NCBI GenBank assembly: GCA_021904315.1
Contig: CM038914.1
Location: 23,361,065 to 23,425,064, forward strand
Direction: 5' to 3'
Origin: Sphagnum magellanicum
Lineage: Eukaryota > Streptophyta > Sphagnopsida > Sphagnales > Sphagnaceae
DNA length: 64,000 nucleotides
Both the position numbers and the translations under genes were made by a program. The notes below the pieces were generated by a model, which was not told the origin of the DNA, did not search any database, and saw only the letters and a program-made list of their open reading frames with translations. Shown one piece after another: positions 12,501 through 23,089 of the stretch (position 1 is its first letter; every line of letters begins with the position of its first letter).

Positions 12501-13499
12501 TGTTAATTGAGTTGATGGATTATTTTAAAGCACATCATCATTTAATGATAAAAGTATATTTATACAAAGTCCTCAAATATAATTATAGGACAATTGACTC
12601 ATCATAAAAACATGTTTTTATATGATGATATAGATATTGAAAAAGATTTGACTCCAATAGGGCCAATTGTCAAGCAAATACAAGTTGAAAAAACTCAAAA
12701 CCATTTGGTCACAAGGACATAGTTTCGCATTCAACTCGTTGCAAGAACAATCCATAAATGTCAAGGTTTTGTCATTAGATGACATGGCATTTGATTACAA
12801 AACATGGCCTTATTTACATTATTCTTTCTTATGTTTAAAACCAAAAAAACATTATATGTACTTGGCTTTTTACATCACACAAATTTTCATGTAGATGTTT
12901 GTGTTGTTGAAAAAATGTCTAAGTTGAGGTCAAATGTTAAATGGGAGTTTTTAATTCCAAAGTTGTTCAAAGTCATTATGCATTTCACATTTGATTATCC
13001 AAAGCTTCAACATAAACTTTCTATAAAAAAAATATATTAATATAAAAGGTAACCATAATCTTCAAACATCCCCTATATTATGTTTACGAATTCCACCAAT
13101 GCATTAATAAAACTAAATATGATTACCTTGTGGTTTTTAATGGGCATGGAAATGTTTAAACATGGAGACATTGAACATCATATACCACTAATTTCATATG
13201 AAGTTACAACATGCAATGGATCTGAAATTATTGATGTTACTTTCAATCAAAATACATAAAAAAAATCCATGTCCTAAGTGTATAAACTAGTGCAAAAGTG
13301 AGGTGTAATTCACTAACTTAAATCATTATGAGACTTCAAAAGTGAAATAAGTTTGCCCCACTTTAGTGATTTCACCTTGCTTAAGGTTATTTCATTATAA
13401 GGTCATTATGTTAACCTCATGTTTCATTATTATTTGACATAATTCACTACTAATTGAAATAATTCGGTATTAAATTTGTTTATTTTTATGTTGTTCTTT

Positions 13500-14435
13500 T
13501 CAATATTGTAGGCTACTTTAGGTTATACCCTATATTATTTTAAATTAACCTAGGTTATTCTAAGTTATACTCTAATTTATTATAAATTAGTATAGGTCAT
13601 TATAAATTATTATACCTTAAGTTATATCCTAAACCATTATACATTATTATACCTTAAGGTATCATAGGTTATACCTTAACTTATTATAAACTTTTAACTT
13701 TGGGTTATTTTAAGTTAAACTATTTGAGTAACCCTAGAATATAACTTAAGATATTTTATTTTAAATTATTATATGTTATTTTAAGTTATACCTTAAATTA
13801 TTCAAGGTCATTCATAACAATTAATAATCACTTATGATGAAATGACCTATAATAACTTACAGTATAATAACTTAAAACAACCAAAAATAGCTTGTGGTAT
13901 AATAACCTAAAATAGCCAAGAACAACCAAAAAACAACCTATAACAAAATAGTCTAAAATATTAAAAAAACTTAAAATAGCCAACAATTACTTACGATAAA
14001 ATAACTAATAATAACCTATAATAGGATAAGCAAAAATGAATAACCTGTAATAAAATAAACTAAAATAAAAAAATAACATATGATAAAATAACTTAGAATA
14101 ACCAATAATAAACCTACAATAAAATAGGCAATGATAGCTTATGATAAAATAACTTAGAACAACCAAGAGGACCCTACAATAAAATAACCAATAATAACTT
14201 ATAGTAAAATAATATAAAATAACCTATGATAAAATAAATAATAATAGTCAATTGTAAAATAGTCTAGAATAACCAAAAGGAACTTATGGTATAATCACTA
14301 AAATAACATATGATAGAATAACCAACAATAGCCTTTGATAAATAGTTTAGAATAGTCAACAATAACCTACAAGAGAATAATTTAGAATAAATAGAAATAG
14401 CCCATGGTAGAATAGCCTAAAATAACCTAGGGTAA
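13500..14435. repeat. Degenerate short-unit AT-rich array (left unit)
   Basis: About 0.9 kb of diverged copies of a roughly 10-bp unit. From 13500 to about 13820 the plus strand reads mainly like TTATTNTAGGTTAT. From about 13830 to 14435 it reads as the complement, AATAACCTANAATA. The array therefore switches orientation internally and could fold on itself. The same array is at 32705-33635 in the right unit. Confidence 0.75.
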
Positions 14436-16329
14436 AAAAAAAAGGTACATAATAATATGTGATGACAAAAAAATATCATTCATTTAAATAGTGGTTTAAT
14501 GGTTAAGGATTTGCTTTTTAGAAATGGAAGTGAGAGGAGATGGAAGGCTCAAACCTTCACACTTGCACCTTAGGTTGGTGGGTTAGGTGTTTAAGTGAGC
14601 TAGGTTCCTAATGTAGGCTAAGTAGCTTAATGAAGGTTCTTAGGTGTATAACTTAGGTTCCTAATTGACTATTAATGAATTTATTATTAATAATTCAACT
14701 ATTAGTAAATTTGATTAACTATTGGTGAATTCAATTAAATATTAATGAATTTGATTAATGATTAATGAATTCACTTATGCACAACAATTGGTCTTCATTT
14801 ACTAATGGGTTGGTCACTTTCATGATGATAGATTTATTCATTTTCATTCAAAATTTAGTGAAACACATAGTGAACTTAGATGCGTATTGGTGTAGTGATA
14901 TCGATTTCATTTTATTCATTTGAAAAAATTCATGAAACTTTTAAACAATGTATTATCCAAAACACCAAATTATTATATGATATTTATTACAAGAGATTTT
15001 AATGTGAATATATTAAAGTTTATGGGACTGACACTTGATTCATAATCACAAGACCTCACACATTTTATTTTTAAATTACAAAATCACATTGATACCACAA
15101 ATAACAACTCCCTTCTTGATCACATTTGAACTCATGTTCAATGTAATGAACCAATTGTAAAATGTTCAAAAGCTTATTGGCCGAATTACCATAAACCTAC
15201 TTACTTTGCATTCAAATTACCCAACCATGTTCCAAATTACAATCATGATCAAAATACATTTTGTTTTGTTTCAAATTTTCAATTCAAACTTTAAAAAAAT
15301 TACATTATAACCTTTTATAATTTGGTTGAATCCTATAGTTTTTTGTAATTTGGTTGAATTTATTTTTTGTAATTTAGTTGACTTTTTAATGACAAAGATT
15401 GTTCAAAATTCAATATCTCTTGCATCTAAGGTTTAAAAATTACAAAATCTCTTCCATAAAATTCAACTCATTTAACATTTTCCAAGATCACCAAAAGCCC
15501 ATCACAAATTCCCTTTAATTTTTACTTTTGATTTTGTTGGATGTTCATTAACATCATTGTTCAACACTGTAAACAAATTACATTTCTTAATCTTTAAATA
15601 GTAAATGAGCTTAATATGCATTGCTTTTTAGTTTAAATTCTCATTGTCTTGAGGTTTTAGGGTTAATAGATTAAATAGGGATAGAACCTTTCATAGTCAC
15701 ACCATCATTCCATTGGATAGATCAGATGGTACTTCCTATTGGCCCTAAATTAATACAAACATATTTTGAAAACAATTTTTTTTTTGGGGTGGGTTTGGAT
15801 ACTATGATTGAGAAAACAAACAAGGGAGAAAAAAATTGGTTGCACAAAGCTATTACTGAATTGATTTACAAGATATTAGTTAAAAACATTTTGATGTTGA
15901 TAAGATGTGAGAAAAACGAACCAAGATGCAAGCTAGGGTCCAAGGCATGGTCCCAACTCAAAGGATTTAATGTGCTTCAAATGAGTCCAAATTGGTTCCT
16001 AAGAATTTGAACCCTAAAGTGGTCCTTAATATGACTCTAAATTCAGACCTGTGAAGAGGAGAGTAACTTGGGGCAATTCTAACCCAACTCCTATAATGAA
16101 ACCCAACTCATAAAGGGTTGAGTCAGGATGGATGAATTGATGGATGGATGGATGGATGGTATGTGGGACATGAAACCATATTCTTTGTTGTATGCTTGCC
16201 CTATGGCTATGTACTAACTTACTAACCATACAAATGTATCTACTAGCCTAACACTGGAGTTAACACCATGTACCTACTATACCCAAAGTAAGAAATGTAA
16301 GTGAGTACTACATTGGTAGGTACAACCAT

Positions 16330-16612
16330 AGTGAACCAGCACCCACCACTGAACCATGAAGGATGAATGGTAAATTGGTCATGAACAGTTTTCTGTTGGG
16401 TTTCAGTCCCCTAACTAACCATGGTGATTAGCTTGGTTGCTCTTTTTTTCTACCTACCTACTAACTAACAACCCATAAGCAGGTTGTTAGTAGGTAGGTA
16501 GTAAAAACAGCCCTTACATATGTATAAACCATCTACTTACCTAGTAATTACCTATTTTTCTACCTACCTATGTATGTATGAGACCTATATATACATAATT
16601 GGTTACCAAGGT
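16330..16612 (+). repeat. Dispersed repeat R1, copy 1
   Basis: About 280 bp that recurs in inverted orientation at 57857-58122. Shared landmarks are AGTGAACCAGCACCCACCA at one end, CTGTTGGGTTTCAGT inside, a TACCTACCTACTA / TAGTAGGTAGGTAG inverted pair, and TTGGTTACCAAGGT at the other end. A further inverted copy of that last end lies just downstream at about 16665-16681. The class of element is unknown. Confidence 0.8.
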
Positions 16613-16919
16613 AGGAATATTACACGAATATTAATTTTCTACCTACCTATATTATTTGGTTTCACCTTGGTAACCAATTATTTGTAGGTTTTCTTACAAC
16701 ATTTTCCTTCCCTTGTAATTTCCTTAAATTTCAAATTTTCAAACATATAATTTCTAGAAAATTCAGCAGTTTCAAAAAATAATTTAATTACTCCTGAACC
16801 TGACAAGGTAATATGGTATCTAGAAATTAGGTCACACGTCCAATAATAAAAATGACGACCTCCCAATATTGCAAAAAAATTGAAAAAAATATGTTTCAAA
16901 TTCAAAGGATTTTTGAAAA

Positions 16920-17590
16920 AAAAATCACCAAAATCTGAAATATAAATAAAAATATTTAAAAAAAAAAAAAATCACCAGATTTCTAACATCGTTCAAGTAG
17001 GTAGCCAAAATACAGAAGGATATTTAATTTTTTTTTCTTTTTATATTTTGTTAATAGTCAAATTTGTTTAAATTTGCTTATAGTTGATTGTCATCTCTAC
17101 TATATCACAAAATTGAAAAAAAAGAACCCATTGGGAGGCTAACTCGATCTTTGGAATACAAGAGTTGTATTAAGAACACCAAAAGAACATCTTGCTTGTG
17201 ATGTTTCTTTCACCCATGGAGGATTACTAAGGTTTCTCCACATAAAATGAACATTGTTTATTGTAGTACTAAATAGTTGGTACAAGAGTCTAGAATATGC
17301 ATGCTTGTTTGTTTGTTTGTTTGTTGTTGGCTTTGCCTACCAAGGCAAGGATATCATTGTGTTTAGATTCATTATAGAGTATAGTAGCTTAAGGGATTTT
17401 GGCCCCATGGTACTAGCCCTATTTTGATGTGAGGATTTTTGAAAGATGATATTTTGGCTTGTGTTGAAACTTGAGATCAGTTAGAGAGTTATAATATCTT
17501 GAAGGATTTTGGTTTCTTTTAGAGGGCTTTTTGAAGATTATATTTTTGCATGGTGAAATATTTGAGTTTTTATAACTCTTTTTTTGCCTT
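16920..17590 (+). pseudogene. Remnant of a lost DLH gene copy (promoter-like and intron-1-like pieces)
   Basis: 16920-17140 resembles the segment upstream of DLH copies A and B (20220-20515): the order 'aaatcaccaaatttc', 'gttcaa-tagg-gtagcca', 'ggatatttaa' and 'acatcacaaaattga' is kept. Then 17341-17590 closely matches intron 1 of DLH copy D (about 60400-60652), including AAGGATAT, TTCATTATAGAGTATA and TATAATATCTTGAAGGATTT. No exon survives between or after them. A decayed gene 5' end is the simplest reading. Two unrelated dispersed repeats landing side by side is the alternative. Confidence 0.45.
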
Positions 17591-19009
17591 AAGATACGTT
17601 CTAATGTAAAGGGCAAGGCGACAATGTGATGCACCCCTTGTTTACCAAGTTTTTGAGAGTTCATCCTCTTTTTGTCAACACCTTAGTTGTAGCTATGGAT
17701 TACCATATCCATATCCCCTTCTTCTCCCATGTTGGTTTTTCAATTTGCCCCCATTGAGTTTGAGTGACAACTACTTAGTTGTGTGCTTCTTCAATTTTGC
17801 AAACCCTAGGCTTGTACTACCTATCCTTTTGCATGTTTGTTTCTTGTTGTTTGTCTTCCTCTTGTTTACACTTTGAAAGGAATAAAATTTGAGATGCATA
17901 AAATTGCAAGGACAAAGTTGAAACCATGCCAATTTTCTAAGCATTTTTTGAGGGCTTTTTGAAGACTTTTGGGTAATGAATGATGAACTTTATTCTGTTT
18001 CTCATCTTTTTGAGAAAGAACCTAAGGCATCAAACATATTTCTTTTAGGCAGATATTTTGTCTCAAACATGGCCTTTCCATGCCAAAAGGAAAAAGAAAA
18101 AAAAAGAAAAGTGTATGTTCTACTTTTTCCCAAACAAAGTAAGGCCAATTTGCCTCTATGATTTATCTAAGATTTATTTATTTATTTTTAAGTTTAATTT
18201 AATTTAATTTAATTAAAAAAAAGTTTACATGAACTTAAAGCATGAGGCCTCATCCTCAGCCCCTTTATCTTGGGAACACCCTCACTCCCTGAGCTTTAAC
18301 CTACACCAAAGAAACCTACCCATCATAATATTCTAGAAAAGCCAAGATTTAAAGAAAAAATCATTGTTAACAACTACATTAGGAAGTTACATCCCCATCC
18401 ATGGTGGATGAAGGTGCTCATCCGATTTAGTCCCTCAAGAGCCTTCTGGGTTCATTGTGTTCCAAATGGTCATTCCCCATTACATGGCTAAGGTGAACCT
18501 TCTAAGAAGATTTAGGCCTCTTTAGAAGCTACATTTAACCCTAGAAATGTTATACCATAATCCAGGGTCAACACACATTTGTTGAATTTTTATTTATTTA
18601 TATTTTTGAAGAATCCTTGTTTGAAAAATAATTTACTAATTTTAAAATAATTTCCTCAACAACCATTTTTTTTTCTTTGGGAAAATTATTCTTCAACAAA
18701 TTTCAACATTTTCACAAATAATATAATTAGTGTCAAAGTTGCCAAGTTACAACATAGAGGATGCGATGCGGATGCAAACATTGGAGACCCTCATTTATAA
18801 TGTTTACAAAACAACCCGCCCATTTGGGTTCCTCAAACTTCATACATGTCATAAAACTTTTCAAAACCCTTAAACCCTAAACCCTGTTAAACACCTTGAA
18901 ATCCAAACTAAATAGTACCTTGTTTTAGCCCTTAGGTCATGTGAATGAGTTACCCTGAATTTTGGGGTCTTTTAGATTTTACCCTTTTTAAACCCAATTT
19001 TTTCATTTT

Positions 19010-19136
19010 GTTACTACCAACATATGTTGGTCTAATATACATATTACACTTGGTATCAACAATGGTATCAAAAGGTCAAACCGGACTAGTCCTACGTGAG
19101 GTTGATCTTAGTATTGCCCCGAGTATTAGGGTTTGA
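19010..19136 (+). mobile_element. Possible LTR-retrotransposon end with primer-binding-like site
   Basis: The palindrome CCAACATATGTTGG (19017-19030) is followed by TTACACTTGGTATCAACAAT and a second TGGTATCAAAAGG. Many plant Ty1/copia elements have TGGTATCAGAGC, complementary to initiator tRNA-Met, just inside the 5' LTR. The resemblance is partial, and no partner LTR or retroviral-type coding sequence is visible. The same block is at 34494-34620. Confidence 0.3.
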
Positions 19137-19679
19137 AAATATTAGGGAGAGACCAAACTAGTCTATTATTAGGGTTTAGAGGAACTTCATGTCCAACCCA
19201 TCTTCACTCCTCTAGCATCAACTTTTGTAATGGTGAATAAAAACATGGGGGGTTGTGAGATTATGTTTACTAGGCATGGAGTAGGCTAACACCACTCACC
19301 CCATTTTTCAGCATGATTTGAATGTAGATTGGAATTGTTTGAAATCAAAAAAAGCTCTTCAATTAGGGCTTAAGAATCCATGAGAGACTCCATAGGTTAC
19401 CATTAAACCCATATCTATGGTTACTACCTAATGACTTGACTTCATGGTATTTGATGTATAAAAGTTCTAAAGGAACAACAAATTTCAACACAAATGAAAG
19501 AGCTAATAAAATATGTTATTGATACCAATGTTCATTATATATATATATTGGTTGGTACTAACGTTCATATATATATATATATGTATATATTGATACCATT
19601 TTATACCCAACTCTTAATGTGTGCGTTATTTATGTCAGTTGGTTTTTTGCTCCCACACACTTTCACTTTAGTCTTTTCT

Positions 19680-19755
19680 CTTGCACACTATCATGAACAT
19701 GCACGAGTCAAGTGCGCCTCTCTTGCACATTATCATGAACATGCGTGAGTCAAGT
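19680..19755. repeat. Short tandem repeat cut by a deletion in the left unit
   Basis: Two copies of a unit with ATCATGAACATGC, GAGTCAAGTG and CTCTTGCACA; the right unit has three (35166-35288). The array ends exactly where the left unit lacks about 0.73 kb. Confidence 0.7.
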
Positions 19756-19944
19756 GTCCCCTCTCCACTCAAATTCTGGAGATGAGAATTTTGGAGGAAC
19801 TTGTATATGGGTGGTTTTTTTATTATAATCTTCTGTAGCCCTCCTTTTTGTAAAATTTCAAAATTTGGAAATACCTCTTTATTTATTTTTAATAACTACC
19901 TTTCTTCTATTTAAAAAAAAAATTATTTCACTTCTTACGTTGCA

Positions 19945-20360
19945 GATTTTGAGAAAAATTTAAGAAAAATCGGCAAAATTATTTTTTTCTAGTTATATTT
20001 AGGCAGAAAGCTACATTAAAAGATAAAAGTGCTAAAATCAAGTGCTTTTTAGAGACTTTTCCAACAGCCAGAATTTGACGAAAATTTAATGAGAAATCAC
20101 CATTTTTTTTTAAATTGTTTTTTTGCTGGCTATATGTAGCCAGAAAGATTTATGAAAAGTGAAAAGGGCTAAAATCAAGTGCTTTCAACAGCTAGAATTT
20201 GACCAAAATTTAAAGAAAAATCACCAAATTTCTTATTTTTTGTTGGCTATGTGTAGCCAGAAAGCTTGATTAAAAATTAAAAGTGCTAATATCAAGTTCT
20301 TTTAGAGATTTTCAACAGCCAGAATTTGATCAAAATTTAAGAAAAATTTCCAAATTTCAG
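19945..20360 (+). repeat. ~125-bp tandem repeat upstream of DLH copy A
   Basis: About 3.3 diverged copies of a ~125-bp unit, with CAGCCAGAATTTGAC-type motifs near 19945, 20071, 20195 and 20322. Each unit also carries GGCTATATGTAGCC-type short palindromes and CTAAAATCAAGTGCTTT. It ends about 720 bp before the copy A start codon. The same array is at 36190-36620 upstream of copy B. A regulatory role is possible but only inferred from position and retention. Confidence 0.75.
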
Positions 20361-20609
20361 CACATGGTTCAACTAGGGGTAGCCAAAAAAAGAAGAAGAA
20401 GGATATTTAACAAATTTTACTTTCATCTTTAGCTTGTAGTAGCCAAAGTTGGCTAAATCTCCCTGGAGATCATCGCCACTTTTGGCTACATCACAAAATT
20501 GACGAAAACAATCCACTGGCCCGCATACCATTCATCCATAGCCCTAAAATGGAAGCCTCCAGGAAGAAGCCTAGAGTGAAAGCCTCGTGGAAGCCTCTCC
20601 GTAAGCTTC

Positions 20610-20702
20610 CCTCGCGCTTTCGCGAGGAGGCTAAAACGTTGTACAGTTGCAGTCCCGGTGTTTGTTGCGCAAAAGCTGTACAGTTGCAGTCCCGGTGTTT
20701 GT
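20610..20702 (+). promoter_or_regulatory. GC-rich palindrome and 37-bp-spaced direct repeat in the copy A promoter
   Basis: CCTCGCG-CTTT-CGCGAGG (20610-20627) is a perfect 7-bp stem with a 4-nt loop. It is followed by a 25-bp sequence beginning GTACAGTTGCAGTCCCGGTG, present twice (20641-20665 and 20678-20702). Both are kept in copy B (36851-36868; repeats from 36881 and 36918). They lie 380-470 bp upstream of the start codon, in a GC-rich island of otherwise AT-rich DNA, so promoter elements are plausible. Confidence 0.45.
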
Positions 20703-20900
20703 CGATCTTTGCTTTTGGTGGCTGAATTTTCGCAACACTTGGAGAACTTGTTTTTCAGAAAATGATAAAACCACCACGAAAATTTTGTGATTTTAACGAA
20801 TTTAAAAAAAAAAATTGGAAATTTTTTTGCTTCCCGTCAAGGGCTTTGTGGCTGTGGCTCTCGAGTATCTAGATCTTGTTGTTTTTGTATCCTGGAGATC

Positions 20901-20908
20901 TATAAAAT
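20901..20908 (+). promoter_or_regulatory. TATA box of DLH copy A
   Basis: TATAAAAT, 181 bp upstream of the ATG at 21082. The matching TATA box in copy B is at 37141-37148. Confidence 0.6.
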
Positions 20909-21081
20909 CCGTGCGAGAAACGACAGATCTTGTGACAGCCCCGCGAGCTAGAGCACTTCCTTAATTGCTTCATCTGTCATCCCAAACATTGCTTCCGGAG
21001 GCGAAGTTTATCTTCAGGCTTTTCAGCTCGTCTTTTTTGTCTGTTGTGATTTTTGTAGAAAACTCGAAGCGGAGAAGAACC

Positions 21082-21279
21082 ATGTCTGGCCTATCAGCGG
21101 ATTGTTGTAAGCCTACGCCTCCGGCTGTGGATAATGCCAGCGGGAAGGAAGAAGAGTTTGCAGGTCTGCCTTCTTATGTTGCGGGATCGTCGTCTTCCTC
21201 CGCGGTTGTGCTGTTCGTCACCGATGTTTTTGGTAAGTCGAATCCGGAATCATGGCTTGTGGTTGTTTTCTCTATCTCA

Positions 21280-21356
<77 letters not shown>

Positions 21357-23089
21357 CAATACTTTTTATTGGTGTGCAATGTTGTTGATTTGGTCTAGTC
21401 TTGGATTTGAGATCGAAATTTTCTCCTCTCCGTGCTCGGATTGGATCTGATCTGAGGAAGACAAAACGCACTCACAAGCATGTCGTTTGCTGTGTGTGCA
21501 ATTTTGGCTTTTTTGGGATGCACTCAGGATATAAAGCTCCTCTACTGAGGTATGTCTTCATGCCTTCTCCACATCGTCTCTTCGATAGTGCACAATATTA
21601 GGTTGGCTCTTTTCTCCTGTTTTTCTCTTGACGAGCGGCCTCCTCTGTGCGTTCTTCGGAGTTCGCTTACTAGATGTATGTGAGAGATTGACTTGCAACT
21701 GTCACTAAAGCAAGCATGAATGTCACTTGGCAGGAAGTTGGCGGACAAAGTGGCTGAAGCAGGCTACTTTGTTGTCGTCCCTGATTTTTTCCGCGGAGAT
21801 CCATTGGTTTTATTGGCGGGTCCAAACCCATACGCTGGAGGCCCAGCGTGGCTAGCAAAGCATCCGCCTGTACGTACAAACTGGACCTTCTATTTCAAGT
21901 CATACTCTATTTCTCATGATGATCTTGAAGTCAATAGATGGAGGGTAGTTACGTTCCTGCCATCAAGAGCTTAGGATGCAATTTTCTTCTTCATAATGGA
22001 GGTTTTTGCACAAGATGTAGAGTGAAGCAGTACCAGATGTAAAGAAGGTTGTGGAGGAGCTCCAATCCAAAGGCAAATCATCCGTTGGTTTAGCAGGATT
22101 TTGTTGGGGAGGTAAGTTGATTTTGGAAACTGGTTTGAAAATGCTGATGCCTGATCCTGCATTTCCTTGGGAGTCTGCATCTGTTTTCAAATAGCACTTT
22201 CACTGACCCATTTCAGCAATTGATTTCAGTTCTATATTCTCATTTTCTTTGATTTTCATTGAGCTCTCCTGCCATTATGAATTCTGAATGTGAAATCACA
22301 GGCTATCTGATCCGTTCCAAGTTCCAAAGAGTATTAGATTACTCCTCATCTTGTCCTCACATTTCTGATATGCAGCCAAAGTTGGAGCACTTGTAGGCAA
22401 GGACCACACCTTCAAGGCAATTGTGCAATTGCACGCTTCATTTGTCGAGCCTTCTGATTACGAAGGTAACCAGTTGGAATGGCTTCAGTCTCACTCCTCC
22501 TGATCCAGTTATATCATTTCAGATATCAGTTTGACTGCTTATCTAACCTGTCATACCTGGTGGCAATCTTTGGCAGAGATAAAACCAGCAATTGCAGTGT
22601 TGGCATCTCCCACAGACAAGGCTGAGATCGCTGAACCAATCCTGGCTGCACGTAATAATGTATGCATCTGAATCTTTTGACCTCAATTCTTGAGACTCAC
22701 TCTTAGGCTCACACAAGCAGTTATTTCCATGCAACAATTTCATGTCTCCATGTCCAGGATGATGCCCAGCAACATCATGCCTTTCACAATGCTGATACTT
22801 GCACATGTTGGGTATATTTGTTGTAGGCCTCATGTCAACAAGCTCAGAAGCTGTCATGACCTAATATGTTTGTTTTGCTGTGTGCAACAAACTGAATTCC
22901 TGCCAATTCCTGTATGGTTGAGTGCAGATAGATAGCTTTGTGAAGGTGTTTCCTAATGTGAGGCATGGCTGGACATGTCGCTATGATGAGAATGATTCTG
23001 TGGCGGTAGCAGATGCTGAAGAAGCTCACAAGGATATGCTGGATTGGTATGCCAAACACCTTCCTGTGAGTGTTACGGCTGCTTTGTAA
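21082..23089 (+). CDS. Dienelactone hydrolase family protein, copy A (7 exons)
   Basis: Alpha/beta-hydrolase fold enzyme of the dienelactone hydrolase family. In plants its substrate is not established, and some databases name relatives 'endo-1,3;1,4-beta-D-glucanase-like'. Coding exons are 21082-21232, 21528-21549 (22-nt microexon), 21734-21869, 22021-22111, 22376-22465, 22577-22659 and 22928-23089. All introns are GT-AG and the phases close exactly. The product is 244 residues, normal for the family. The expected triad is present: Cys131 in GFCWGG, Asp177 in ASPTD and His204 in RHGW. Also conserved are [13 protein letters not shown] and RRYDE-like CRYDEN. There is no signal peptide, so it is probably cytosolic. 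The start is the first ATG after the TATA box and gives MSGLSADCC, like other plant members. The microexon supplies GYKAPLLR, where Arabidopsis relatives have a GFEAPNLR-like stretch. It is a tandem twin of copy B, and its last codon and 3' flank were altered by a deletion. Confidence 0.92.
21281..21352 (+). repeat. (GA)n microsatellite in intron 1 of copy A
   Basis: About 36 GA units starting about 50 nt after the exon-1 splice donor. The same tract, 69-70 bp long, is in copy B at 37521-37590. Plant GAGA-binding BPC proteins recognise such tracts, so an intronic regulatory role is possible. Open frames of repeated Arg-Glu or Leu-Ser here are artefacts of the repeat. Confidence 0.97.
21528..21549 (+). 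other. 22-nt microexon (exon 2) of DLH copy A
   Basis: Flanked by acceptor CACTCAG and donor GTATGTC. It reads (G)GA TAT AAA GCT CCT CTA CTG AG(G), giving GYKAPLLR across its junctions. Without it, exons 1 and 3 are out of frame and the family's conserved segment before LADKVA is missing. Copies B (37767-37788) and D (60212-60233) have it at the same phase and length. Confidence 0.9.

Larger units (their letters stand above)
15284..19009. other. Segment present only in the left duplication unit
   Basis: About 3.7 kb with no counterpart in the right unit, where the flanks join directly at 34493/34494 with at most 1 bp of microhomology. It has no terminal inverted repeats or target duplication, so loss from the right unit is more likely than insertion here. 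It contains a dispersed repeat (16330-16612), a GATG microsatellite near 16130-16160, promoter-like and intron-like DLH remnants (about 16920-17590), a GTTT microsatellite near 17305-17325, and otherwise featureless AT-rich DNA. Confidence 0.75.

Noticed and set aside
12667..13260. Conserved protein suggested by open frames here and at 32016-32503
   Set aside because: They are duplicated only because the whole unit is duplicated. The frames are broken differently in each copy and resemble no known protein.
18870..18890. Interstitial telomere repeat (AAACCCTAAACCC)
   Set aside because: Only about two imperfect units; chance in AT-rich DNA is adequate.
21134..21471. Open frames of Arg-Glu or Leu-Ser repeats on both strands (and the same at 37398-37703)
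   Set aside because: They are produced by the (GA)n microsatellite inside intron 1 and have no coding meaning.
23041..23089. A further intron starting at the GTGAGT after the HLP codons of DLH copies A and B
   Set aside because: Reading through gives a stop within a few codons at the usual family length, and copy D reads through the same place without a donor.
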